From contig NZ_JAFVLN010000006.1 of the NCBI RefSeq assembly GCF_017377775.1, forward strand, positions 186,001 through 250,000: a stretch of 64,000 nucleotides of DNA, in the 5' to 3' direction. The notes under the pieces are model-generated. The model searched no databases. It saw nothing but the letters and a program-made list of their open reading frames with translations, and was not told the origin of the DNA. The stretch is from Streptomyces sp. VRA16 Mangrove soil. Lineage in GTDB: Bacteria; Actinomycetota; Actinomycetes; Streptomycetales; Streptomycetaceae. Numbering within the stretch: the stretch's first letter is position 1; each line of letters starts with the position of its first letter. Made by a program: the position numbers and the translations under genes. Positions 1 to 7,799 of this stretch are shown here, one piece after another.

Positions 1-146
1 ACGAACGCGGACTCGCTGTATCCCAGGTCGGCGGCGATCTTCAGCATGGCGTCGTCGTCCAGGGCGGAGGCGTCCAGGACGATGCCGGCGGGGTTGCCTC
101 CGGCGGGGCTGGTGGTGAACGCGGTGTAGCGCAGCACGGTGGTCAT
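1..146 (-). CDS. PhzF family isomerase/epimerase, N-terminal part only
   Basis: This is the first 48 codons of a gene that runs off the left edge. The ATG lies at 144-146. The peptide opens MTTVLRYTAFTTSPAGGNPA and continues to LGYSESAFV. PhzF-family proteins share the early G-N-P-A-G turn and the (G)xSE(S/T)AF motif, whose Glu is the catalytic acid/base. The family belongs to the diaminopimelate epimerase fold and isomerises small metabolites; the substrate cannot be told here. A second PhzF-like gene lies at 16547-17212. Confidence 0.8.
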   Translation of the reverse strand, partial: MTTVLRYTAFTTSPAGGNPAGIVLDASALDDDAMLKIAADLGYSESAF

Positions 147-203
147 GGGCGCATTGTCGCCGTTGCGGGGCGATCCGTGGTGGGCGGGTGCGGCTTTCGC
201 CGT

Positions 204-317
204 GGCTGGTCGCGCAGTTCCCCGCGCCCCTGGACATGCGCACTTCGTGCGCGATCTCCCTCGCTGAAGGCAGCGGCGAAGCCGCGCTTTCAGGGCCGCG
301 GGGAACTGCGCGACCAG
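204..317. repeat. Long imperfect inverted repeat built from the common GCGCAGTTCCCCGCG element
   Basis: A forward copy (204-231, containing GCGCAGTTCCCCGCGCCCCT) faces a reverse copy (291-317, containing GCGGGGAACTGCGCGACCAG). The intervening DNA itself contains short hairpins, such as GCGCAC/GTGCGC and GCGGC/GCCGC. The same element recurs singly at 2961-2990, 11709-11736, 23515-23542, 52230-52257 and 63307-63334, always between genes. No coding function is seen. It lies between the starts and ends of two minus-strand genes. Confidence 0.75.
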
Positions 318-389
318 TGCCCACCGGCGCCCGGCCCGCGACGCGACCCCGACCGGGCGGACGCAACCGGGACGAGCGGGCCTGAACCG

Positions 390-1154
390 TCAGCCCCGCC
401 CCACATAAGGCATGTTCGTCGCCAGCACCGTCGCGAACTGAACATTGGCCCCGAGCGGCAGCTCGGCCATGTGCCGTACGGTCCGGGCTACGTCCGCGAC
501 ATCCATCACCGGCTCCGGCACGACCTCCCCGTTCGCCTGGAGCGCACCCGTCTGCATGCGCTCGGTCATGTCCGTCGCAGCGTTGCCGATGTCGATCTGC
601 CCGCAGGCGATCCGGTAGGGGCGGCCGTCCAGGGACAGGGACTTCGTCAGGCCCGTCATCGCGTGCTTCGTCGCCGTGTACGCGATCGAGTGCGGCCGGG
701 GCGCGTGCGCCGAGATCGAGCCGTTGTTGATGATCCGGCCGCCCTGCGGGTCCTGCTCCTTCATCAGCCGGAACGCCGCCTGCGCACACAGGAACGCCCC
801 GTTGAGGTTGGTGTCGACGACATGCCGCCACGCGTCGTAGGACAGTTCCTCGACCGGCACGCCGCCGGGCCCGAACGTGCCCGCGTTGTTGAAGAGCAGA
901 TCGAGCCGCCCGGCCCGCTCGCGCACGGCCGCGAACAGCTCCGCGACGGCGTCGGGGTCGGCGACGTCGGTGCGGACGGTGAACGCGGCCGTGCCCGGGG
1001 CGAGCGCCGCCGTCTCCTCCAGGGTCTCGGTGCGCCGCCCCGCGAGGGCCACGCGCCAGCCCGCGCGCAGCAGTTCCAGGGCGACGGCCCGGCCGATACC
1101 CGAACCGGCGCCGGTGACCACGGCGGTCTGTGTCGATGTCGGTGCAGTGCTCAT
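390..1154 (-). CDS. SDR family NAD(P)-dependent oxidoreductase
   Basis: The protein has 254 residues, the usual length of a classical short-chain dehydrogenase. The nucleotide-binding motif TGAGSGIG is at 14-21 and NNAG at 89-92. The catalytic Ser is near 146-148 (NGSIS), with Tyr159 and Lys163 in YTATK. The enzyme should oxidise or reduce an alcohol/carbonyl group with NAD(P)(H) in the cytoplasm; the substrate is unknown. The ATG at 1152-1154 gives MSTAPTSTQTAVVTG, the normal short lead into the first beta strand. It is divergent from the phosphatase gene at 1298. Confidence 0.9.
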   Translation of the reverse strand: MSTAPTSTQTAVVTGAGSGIGRAVALELLRAGWRVALAGRRTETLEETAALAPGTAAFTVRTDVADPDAVAELFAAVRERAGRLDLLFNNAGTFGPGGVPVEELSYDAWRHVVDTNLNGAFLCAQAAFRLMKEQDPQGGRIINNGSISAHAPRPHSIAYTATKHAMTGLTKSLSLDGRPYRIACGQIDIGNAATDMTERMQTGALQANGEVVPEPVMDVADVARTVRHMAELPLGANVQFATVLATNMPYVGRG

Positions 1155-1254
1155 GGGGCCGCAGCGTACGGGGCCCCGGCCATCCGGAGATCACCGATCC
1201 GCCATGTGGCTGTTGTGTACGCGACAGTCAAGCGTCGTCCCGGGCCACTCCAAT

Positions 1255-1289
1255 TCCCCTGACACCACATGACAGCAGCAGTCAGGGGA
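1255..1289 (+). promoter_or_regulatory. Leader hairpin that can bury the phoD ribosome-binding site
   Basis: TCCCCTGAC (1255-1263) and GTCAGGGGA (1281-1289) are perfect 9-nt inverted arms around a 17-nt loop. The right arm contains the start of the purine-rich Shine-Dalgarno tract for the ATG at 1298. Folding would therefore compete with ribosome binding. The regulatory role is inferred from geometry only. Confidence 0.5.
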
Positions 1290-1297
1290 GGGGCTCC

Positions 1298-2950
1298 ATG
1301 TCGCACGCATCCCGTCACGCATCCCGTCACGCATCCCGTCACACACCCGAACTCCGCGCCGCCGCCCAGTACTTGGGCCGTCGCCGCTTCCTCACCGTCA
1401 CCGGCGCCGCCGCCGCGCTCGCCTTCGCCACGAACCTGCCCCTCGGGGGCACGGCCGCCGCCGCGGAGCTGGACCCCGCGAAGATCACCGGCGACCCGTT
1501 CACGCTCGGCGTCGCCTCCGGTGACCCGCTGCCCGGCTCCGTACTGCTGTGGACGCGGCTCGCCCCGGCCCCGTACGAGACCGGTGGCGGCCTGCCCGCC
1601 GAGCGCGTCGAGGTGAGATGGGAGCTGGCCCTCGACGAGCGCTTCCGGCGCGTCGTGCGACGCGGCACCGCCACCGCGCACCCGGAGTTCAACCACTCCG
1701 TGCACGTCGAGGTCGACCACCTCGCGCCCGGCCGCGTCTACTACTACCGCTTCCGCGCCGGCACCTGGGTCAGCGGCACAGGACGCACCCGCACCGCGCC
1801 CGCCACCGCCGCCCACGCCTCCGCGCTGACCCTGGCCGCCGTCTCCTGCCAGGCGTACCACGACGGCTACTTCACGGCGTACCGGCACTTGGCGGGCGAC
1901 GACGTCGACGTCGTCTTCCACCTCGGCGACTACCTCTACGAGTACGCCGTCAGCGCGGTCGGCGGCGCCCGCAAGTACACCGACCGGGTGCTGCCCGCCG
2001 TCTTCAACCGCGAGACGGTCACCCTGGACGACTACCGGCTGCGCTACGCCCTCTACAAGTCCGACCCGGACCTGATGGCCGCGCACGCCGCGCACCCCTT
2101 CGTCGTCACCTGGGACGACCACGAGACCGAGAACAACTACGCGGACGACACCTCCGAGAACGACGACCCGCCCGCCGAGTTCCTGCTGCGCCGCGCCTCC
2201 GCGTACCGCGCGTACTGGGAGAACCAGCCGCTGCGCCGCCCGCAGCTGCCGCACGGGCCCGACGCCCAGCTCTACCGGCGCCTGCAGTGGGGCCGCCTCG
2301 CCCAGTTCGACATCCTGGACACCCGCCAGTACCGCACCAACCAGGCCAACGGCGACGGCTGGAAGTCACCGACCCCCGAGTCCGAGGCCGCCTCGCAGAC
2401 GCTGCCCGGCTTCACCCAGGAGCGCTGGCTGACCGACGGCTGGCGCTCCTCGCGGGCCCTGTGGAACGTGGTCCCGCAGCAGGTCACCTTCGGCCGCCGC
2501 AACAACCCCGACGGTTCGGACACCCTCTCCATGGACTCCTGGGACGGCTACCCGGCCTCCCGCGAGCGGATCCTGAAGGGCGCCCGCGCCGCCCGCGTCG
2601 AGAACCTGATGGTCCTCACCGGCGACGTCCACGTCTCGTACGCCATGGACATCAAGCAGGACTTCGCCGACCCGGACTCGGCGACCCTCGGCACCGAGAT
2701 CGTCACCACGTCGATCACCAGCGGCAAGGACGGCTCGGCGAAGCCGTCCAACTGGGCCGCCTACCTCGCCCGCAACCCGCACATGAAGCACTACAACGGG
2801 CAGCGCGGCTACGTCACCGTGGAACTGGGCGAGGAGTCGGCCCGGGCCGACTTCAAGACGGTCCCGGCGGTGACGACGCCGGGCGCTCCGCTGATCACGG
2901 CCGCGTCCTTCGTCACCGCCGTGGGCGATCAGGGTCTGCGTCCGGCGTAA
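1298..2950 (+). CDS. phoD: PhoD-like alkaline phosphatase/phosphodiesterase, Tat-exported
   Basis: This 550-residue secreted phosphatase belongs to the PhoD family and should release phosphate from monoesters or diesters outside the cell. The N-terminus holds a twin-arginine signal (LGRRRFLTVTG, then a hydrophobic Ala-rich stretch ending near TAAAAE). Family motifs include HLGDYLYEY, VTWDDHETENNYADD and TGDVHVSYAMD, which supply metal ligands. I chose the ATG at 1298 because a GGGGAGGGG tract sits just upstream; a longer in-frame reading has no ribosome site. I see no clear PHO-box direct repeat upstream. The n-region before the Tat motif is lengthened by a 12-bp tandem repeat. Confidence 0.92.
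   Translation: MSHASRHASRHASRHTPELRAAAQYLGRRRFLTVTGAAAALAFATNLPLGGTAAAAELDPAKITGDPFTLGVASGDPLPGSVLLWTRLAPAPYETGGGLPAERVEVRWELALDERFRRVVRRGTATAHPEFNHSVHVEVDHLAPGRVYYYRFRAGTWVSGTGRTRTAPATAAHASALTLAAVSCQAYHDGYFTAYRHLAGDDVDVVFHLGDYLYEYAVSAVGGARKYTDRVLPAVFNRETVTLDDYRLRYALYKSDPDLMAAHAAHPFVVTWDDHETENNYADDTSENDDPPAEFLLRRASAYRAYWENQPLRRPQLPHGPDAQLYRRLQWGRLAQFDILDTRQYRTNQANGDGWKSPTPESEAASQTLPGFTQERWLTDGWRSSRALWNVVPQQVTFGRRNNPDGSDTLSMDSWDGYPASRERILKGARAARVENLMVLTGDVHVSYAMDIKQDFADPDSATLGTEIVTTSITSGKDGSAKPSNWAAYLARNPHMKHYNGQRGYVTVELGEESARADFKTVPAVTTPGAPLITAASFVTAVGDQGLRPA
1307..1342 (+). repeat. Three perfect tandem copies of GCATCCCGTCAC inside phoD
   Basis: Three identical 12-bp units encode a His-Ala-Ser-Arg repeat directly after the start codon, ahead of the Tat motif. 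The unit length keeps frame, so copy-number change would lengthen or shorten the signal-peptide n-region without breaking the gene. Confidence 0.9.
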
Positions 2951-2986
2951 GGCCGGTGGGGGCCGGTCGCGCAGTTCCCCGCGCCC

Positions 2987-3018
2987 CTGGAGATGCGCAC
3001 TGCGTGCGGCATCTCCAG
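2987..3018 (+). terminator. Hairpin downstream of phoD
   Basis: CTGGAGATGC (2987-2996) pairs perfectly with GCATCTCCAG (3009-3018), and the loop can extend as GCGCAC/GTGCG. It begins 37 nt after the phoD stop and follows directly on a copy of the common intergenic element (2961-2990). There is no T-run, as is usual for Streptomyces terminators. Confidence 0.5.
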
Positions 3019-3089
3019 GGAAGGCTGCGCGCAGCAGGACCACCCGCCCGCCCCCGGCAACGACCCCCCGGGGCAGACGCGCCCGCGTC

Positions 3090-4088
3090 TCACACCTCCC
3101 CGGGGTAACGAACCCCGATGACCTCCCGCACCCGGTCCAAGGTCCGCATCACACCCAGCGACCCGTCCAACGGCACGAGCGGCGACTCGGTGTCCCCGGC
3201 CCGCAGCCGCCCCATCACCTCGAGCGCCTCGTGCCGCATCGAGTCGCGCGGCCCGTCCTCCGGCGCCGCCGTGAACACCTCGGGCTCCCGCCCGTCCCGG
3301 TGCAGCACGAACCGCTCCGGATAGAAGAACCCGCCGGGCACATCGATCCGCCCCGCCGACCCGGTCACCGACGCCGCCACGCCCGTACCCGCGTTGATCG
3401 CGCAGTGCAGCAGCGCCCGCGCCCCGTTCGCCCACGACAGCAGCATCCCGGTCTGCAGGTCCACGCCCTCGGGCGACAGCTGCGCCGATGCGGTGACCTG
3501 CTCCGGCTCCCCGAGGAGCAGGTGCGCGAACGACACCGGGTACACCCCGAGGTCGAGCAGCGCGCCCCCGCCCTGCGCGGGATCCCGCAGCCGGTGCGAG
3601 GGCGGGAAGGGGCCCGCGAGACCGAAGTCGGCCTGCACCGTGCGGACCTCCCCGACGGCCCCGTCGTCGACGAGCGCCTTCAGCCGGCGGACCAGCGGAT
3701 TGCAGTACATCCACATGGCCTCCATCAGGAAGAGACCCTTCGCGCGGGCCAGCGAGACCAGCTCCTGCGCCTCGCGCGCGTTCAGCGTGAACGCCTTCTC
3801 GCAGAGCACCGCGCGCCCCGCCTCCAGACAGAGCCCCGCGGCCTGCCGGTGCGCCGCGTGCGGCGTCGCCACGTACACGACGTCGACGCCCTCGTCCGCG
3901 GCGAGCGAGGCCCAGTCGCCGTACGCCCGCGGGATCCCGAACCGCTCCGCGAACGCCTTCGCCGACGCGTCGGAGCGCGAGGCCACCGCCACCACCTCGG
4001 CGTCCGGCAGATCGAGCAGGTCCGCCGTGAACGACGCGGCGATACCGCCCGTCGAGAGAATTCCCCACCGCACGCGTTCCGCTGCCAT
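3090..4088 (-). CDS. Gfo/Idh/MocA family oxidoreductase
   Basis: The protein has 332 residues. An N-terminal Rossmann domain (RVRWGILSTGGIAASF) binds NAD(P). It is followed by the family's EKAFTLN motif (EKP-like) near residue 100 and the C-terminal alpha/beta sugar-binding domain with GGGALLDLGVYPV. Members oxidise or reduce sugars, inositols or related compounds; this one resembles the dihydrodiol/xylose dehydrogenase branch. I chose the ATG at 4086-4088 (MAAERVRW), preceded by a GGGAACGGAC stretch. Its 5' end faces the efflux gene at 4172, giving an 83-bp divergent promoter region. Confidence 0.88.
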   Translation of the reverse strand: MAAERVRWGILSTGGIAASFTADLLDLPDAEVVAVASRSDASAKAFAERFGIPRAYGDWASLAADEGVDVVYVATPHAAHRQAAGLCLEAGRAVLCEKAFTLNAREAQELVSLARAKGLFLMEAMWMYCNPLVRRLKALVDDGAVGEVRTVQADFGLAGPFPPSHRLRDPAQGGGALLDLGVYPVSFAHLLLGEPEQVTASAQLSPEGVDLQTGMLLSWANGARALLHCAINAGTGVAASVTGSAGRIDVPGGFFYPERFVLHRDGREPEVFTAAPEDGPRDSMRHEALEVMGRLRAGDTESPLVPLDGSLGVMRTLDRVREVIGVRYPGEV

Positions 4089-4171
4089 GTCCGTCCGTTC
4101 CCACTTGGTCTCGACCACTCCGCCGAGCTGAGAGCATAGGTAATCGCACGTACGGACGGGAGGGAGCCGGG

Positions 4172-5494
4172 ATGACGGACAGCGGAGGCAGAGCGGTGCG
4201 GGACACGGCAGGAGCCGTCGGCGTCGGCGCCGGGATCGGCACCGACGGATCAACCACCGTGCCCCGCGCGGCAGTTCGCGCCGGATTTCTCGTCATCCTG
4301 GTCCTCGGCGGCCTGACCGCCGTACCGGCGCTCTCCATGGACATGTACCTCCCGGCCCTGCCGGAGGTCACCGGGAACCTGCACACCAGCGCCGCCACCG
4401 CCCAGCTGACCCTCACCGCGTGCCTGACCGGCATGGCGCTCGGGCAGCTCGTGGTCGGCCCGATGAGCGACAAGTGGGGGCGCCGCCGCCCGCTCCTCAT
4501 CGGCCTGCTCGTGTACGTCGCCGCCACCGCGATCTGCGCCTTCGCGCCGAGCGTCACCCTGCTCATCGCCTTCCGGCTGCTCCAGGGCCTCGCCGGTTCG
4601 GCCGGCATCGTGATCGCCCGCGCCGTCGTTCGCGACCTCTACGACGGCATGGCGATGGCCCGCTTCTTCTCGACCCTGATGCTGATCTCCGGCGTCGCCC
4701 CGATCGTCGCGCCCCTCATCGGCGGCCAGGTGCTGCGCGTCACCGACTGGCGCGGCGTCTTCGTCGTCCTCACCGTCATCGGCCTCGCGCTCACCACCCT
4801 GGTGTGGAAGTGCCTGCCCGAGACCCTGGAGCCGGGACGGCGGCACAGCGGCGGCGTCGGCGAGGCGCTGCGCACCATGCGCTCCCTGCTCGCGGACCGG
4901 GTCTTCGCCGGGTACATGATCGCGGGCGGCTTCGCGTTCGCCGCGCTGTTCGCTTACATAGCGGCGTCGCCCTTCGTCATCCAGGAGATCTACGGGGCGT
5001 CCCCGCAGACCTTCTCGCTGCTCTTCGGCCTCAACTCGGTCGGCCTGATCGCCATGGGCCAGCTCAACGGCAAGGTCCTCGTCGGCCGGGTCGACCTCGA
5101 CAAGGTCCTCGCCGTCGGCCTCACCCTGATCGTGCTGGCCGCCGTCTTCCTGCTCCTCGTCGCCACCGGCACCTTCGGCAGCCCCGAGGAACTGGGCATC
5201 GCGCCCGTCGCCACCGGTCTCTTCGTCCTCATGGCGTCGATGGCCCTGGCCACTCCGAACACCAACGCCCTCGCCCTGACGCGCACCCCGCACGCCGCGG
5301 GCTCCGCCTCCGCGCTGCTCGGTACGTCGTCCTTCCTCATCGGCGCGGTGGCATCGCCGCTGGTCGGGGTCGCGGGGGAGCACACGGCCGTGCCGATGGC
5401 GCTGGTCCAGCTCGGCGCCGGTCTTGCGGCGGCCCTCGCGTTCGTGGTGTTGTGCCGCCCCTGGCAGCGCACACGGGAGGTGAGGGAGGCCTGA
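4172..5494 (+). CDS. MFS efflux transporter, Bcr/CflA type
   Basis: This 440-residue membrane protein has about 12 hydrophobic segments. The first is followed by SMDMYLPALPEV, the signature of the Bcr/CflA drug-resistance group, and the loop GPMSDKWGRRRPLL matches MFS motif A. It should export small toxic molecules by proton antiport. A GGGAGGGAGCCGGG stretch precedes the ATG. About 30 extra residues rich in Gly and Ala precede the first membrane helix. The stop overlaps the start of the next gene (CTGA), so the two are probably co-translated. Confidence 0.9.
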   Translation: MTDSGGRAVRDTAGAVGVGAGIGTDGSTTVPRAAVRAGFLVILVLGGLTAVPALSMDMYLPALPEVTGNLHTSAATAQLTLTACLTGMALGQLVVGPMSDKWGRRRPLLIGLLVYVAATAICAFAPSVTLLIAFRLLQGLAGSAGIVIARAVVRDLYDGMAMARFFSTLMLISGVAPIVAPLIGGQVLRVTDWRGVFVVLTVIGLALTTLVWKCLPETLEPGRRHSGGVGEALRTMRSLLADRVFAGYMIAGGFAFAALFAYIAASPFVIQEIYGASPQTFSLLFGLNSVGLIAMGQLNGKVLVGRVDLDKVLAVGLTLIVLAAVFLLLVATGTFGSPEELGIAPVATGLFVLMASMALATPNTNALALTRTPHAAGSASALLGTSSFLIGAVASPLVGVAGEHTAVPMALVQLGAGLAAALAFVVLCRPWQRTREVREA

Positions 5495-6636
5495 GCTCCC
5501 CACGACTGCGCCACGGCACACCGGAGCGGGCCGGTCTCGACCCCGCACGCCTCGCCGTGCTCGTCCGCGAGGTACGGCAGCTGCCCGAGGGGCCGACGCC
5601 CTGGTGCGCGGGGGCCGTGCTGCTCGCCGGGCGCGGCCCGGTGATCGCCGCCGAGGCCGCCTGCGGCTGGGCCGTGCGCCACACGGCGTACGACGAGACG
5701 ACGGACCGCGGCGTCGAACTGCCGCTCGCCGCGCGGGTCCCGATGACCCTCGACACGGTGTTCGACCTGGCCTCGCTCACCAAGCTCTTCACCTCGGTCG
5801 CCGCCGTGCAGCAGATGGAGCGCGGCACGCTCGGCATCGACGCGCGCGTCGGCGCCTACCTCCCCGACTTCACGGGCGCGGCCCGGCACAACATCACCGT
5901 CCGCCAGCTGCTCACCCACACCTCGGGGCTGCGCCCCGAACTCCCGCTGTACGAGGCGCCGGACGCGGCCGCCCGGCTCGCGGCCCTGCGCACGGAGACG
6001 CCGACGGCGCGGCCCGGTCACTACCGCTACTCCGACCTGAACCTGCTGCTGCTCCAGCACCTCCTGGAACGGCTCACCGGCCGCCCGCTCGACGCCCTGA
6101 TCCGCGACGGCATCACGCGCCCGCTGGGCATGGCCGCGACGTCGTTCGGGCCGCGTGCGGGCGCCGCCGCCACCGAGGACCAGCGCCGGCCCTGGGCCAA
6201 GGCCGACCGGGGCATGCTGCGCGGCGAGGTGCACGACGAGAACGCGTGGGCGCTCGGCGGGGTCGCGGGGCACGCCGGTCTCTTCTCCACGGCGCACGAT
6301 CTGGCGGTGCTGTGCCGCACGCTGCTCAACGGCGGCTCGTACGGCACCGCGCGCATCCTCGGCCCCGACTACGTCGAGCTGATGCTGCGCGCTCCCGGTC
6401 TCGGGTTCCGGGTCGACCAGCCCTGGTTCATGGGGGAGCTGTCGGGACGGGGGGCCGCCGGCCACACCGGGTTCACCGGGACGTCGCTGGTCCTCGACCC
6501 GGAGACGGACACGTTCCTGGTCCTCCTCGCCAACACGGTCCACCCGCGTCGCCGCGAGCCCGACAGCGGCCCGCGCGCGTCGGCCGCTTCCCATCTGGCC
6601 CGGGCCGTGGTTCCGCTGGGCCCTTCCGGCGGATAG
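5491..6636 (+). CDS. Serine hydrolase, class C beta-lactamase/esterase fold
   Basis: About 381 residues with the penicillin-binding-protein/EstB layout: SxxK motif SLTK (in LASLTKLF), a Tyr motif in RYSDLN, and the C-terminal GHTGFTG standing for the KTG box. It is probably an esterase or D-aminopeptidase-like hydrolase; true beta-lactamase activity is not implied. The start is unusual. Homology-like sequence begins at LRHGTPERAGLDP. The only start with a strong ribosome site (GGGAGGTGAGGGAGG) is a CTG at 5491 overlapping the upstream TGA. GTG codons at 5452 and 5557 are alternatives. Confidence 0.85.
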   Translation: MSSPRLRHGTPERAGLDPARLAVLVREVRQLPEGPTPWCAGAVLLAGRGPVIAAEAACGWAVRHTAYDETTDRGVELPLAARVPMTLDTVFDLASLTKLFTSVAAVQQMERGTLGIDARVGAYLPDFTGAARHNITVRQLLTHTSGLRPELPLYEAPDAAARLAALRTETPTARPGHYRYSDLNLLLLQHLLERLTGRPLDALIRDGITRPLGMAATSFGPRAGAAATEDQRRPWAKADRGMLRGEVHDENAWALGGVAGHAGLFSTAHDLAVLCRTLLNGGSYGTARILGPDYVELMLRAPGLGFRVDQPWFMGELSGRGAAGHTGFTGTSLVLDPETDTFLVLLANTVHPRRREPDSGPRASAASHLARAVVPLGPSGG

Positions 6637-6670
6637 CTCGGGTGGACCGGGTCCGCCGCCGGGGGCGCAT

Positions 6671-6720
6671 CTCAGGGGCGCGGGGCTGTGCCCATCAGCG
6701 GCTCCGCCGCGGGGCGCGAA
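6671..6720 (+). repeat. Single copy of the GGGGCGCGGGGCTGTG / GCGGCTCCGCCGC element
   Basis: This lone copy matches the unit tandemly repeated at 11504-11708: CTCAGGGGCGCGGGGCTGTG, then GCGGCTCCGCCGC. It lies between two plus-strand genes, and no protein reading of it looks genuine. Confidence 0.7.
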
Positions 6721-6787
6721 GCAGGTCCACCGGCCAGCACCCCGCAACGAAACCCCACCCACCACACGCGCCCCGTAAAATCGCGGG

Positions 6788-7783
6788 GTGAACGCCCCCA
6801 TCGAGCAGCCCGCCGACACCCTGCGCAACGCCCTCGCCGGCCTCCTGGAAGGCCTGCCGCCCACCCAGGCGGCCCGCGCGGTGGACCGGCTCATCGCGAA
6901 CTACCGGGGCACCACCCCCACCGACGCCCCGATCCTGCGCGACCGCGCCGACGTCGCGGCCTACGCGGCGTACCGGATGCCGGCCACCTTCGAGGCGGTC
7001 CGCGCGGCGCTGGACGCCCTCGCCGACGCGGCCCCCGACTGGACCCCCGCGGGCCACCTCGACCTCGGCGGCGGCACCGGCGCCGCGGTCTGGGCGGCGT
7101 ACGACGTCTTCCCGGGGCCGCGCCCCACGACGGTCCTCGACTGGTCGGAGGCGGCCCTCGCGCTGGGCCGCGAACTCGCCGCGGCGGACGCCGGGTTGAA
7201 GGAGAGCGTCAGCTGGCAGCGGGCCCGCATCGGCGGCCCGGAGACGCCGCCCGAGGCTGCCCTGGTCACCATCTCGTACGTTCTGAAGGAGCTGACGGAG
7301 GCCGACCGCGCGGCCGCGGTCGACGCGGCGGCCCGCGCGGCCACCGGCGCGGTCGTCGTCATCGAACCCGGCACCCCCGACGGCTACACCCGGATCATCG
7401 AGGCCCGCGACCGCCTGATCGCCGCCGGTTTCCACATCGCGGCCCCGTGTCCGCACAGCGCCGCCTGCCCGATCGTCCCCGGCACGGACTGGTGCCACTT
7501 CTCGGCGCGGGTCAGCCGCTCCTCCCTGCACCGGCAGGTCAAGGGCGGTTCGCTGGCGTACGAGGACGAGAAGTTCGCGTACGTCGCGGCGACCCGGTTC
7601 GCCCCGGAGCCGGCCCCGGCCCGGGTCGTCAGGCGCCCCCAGATCCGCAAGGGCCAGGTCCTCCTCGACCTCTGCGAGGCGGAGGGGGCCCTGGCCCGTA
7701 CGACCGTGACGAAGAAGCACGGGGCGCGCTACAAGGAGGCCCGCGACGCCGACTGGGGCGACGCCTGGACCCCGCTCGGCTGA
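6788..7783 (+). CDS. Rsm22-like small ribosomal subunit-associated methyltransferase family protein
   Basis: The protein has 331 residues. A SAM-binding-like glycine loop LDLGGGTGAA sits at 91-100. The second half carries a cysteine cluster (CPHSAACPIVPGTDWCHF) with a further Cys near the C-terminus (LLDLCEAEG). The Rsm22/METTL17 family combines a methyltransferase fold with such cysteines, which bind an Fe-S cluster in mitochondrial members, and assists small-subunit assembly. It is inferred to do likewise here. The GTG at 6788 has only a weak ribosome site. The 3' end converges on ddaH. Confidence 0.82.
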   Translation: MNAPIEQPADTLRNALAGLLEGLPPTQAARAVDRLIANYRGTTPTDAPILRDRADVAAYAAYRMPATFEAVRAALDALADAAPDWTPAGHLDLGGGTGAAVWAAYDVFPGPRPTTVLDWSEAALALGRELAAADAGLKESVSWQRARIGGPETPPEAALVTISYVLKELTEADRAAAVDAAARAATGAVVVIEPGTPDGYTRIIEARDRLIAAGFHIAAPCPHSAACPIVPGTDWCHFSARVSRSSLHRQVKGGSLAYEDEKFAYVAATRFAPEPAPARVVRRPQIRKGQVLLDLCEAEGALARTTVTKKHGARYKEARDADWGDAWTPLG

Positions 7784-7799
7784 CGGGGCGCGCTCAGCC
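7778..7799. terminator. Short hairpin spanning both convergent stop codons
   Basis: GGCTGA (7778-7783) and TCAGCC (7794-7799) form an inverted repeat containing the TGA stops of both convergent genes. Arms of only 6 nt make this a weak candidate. Confidence 0.3.

Noticed and set aside
1155..1297. PHO box upstream of phoD
   Set aside because: No pair of GTTCACC-like 11-bp direct repeats is visible; only the leader hairpin was found.
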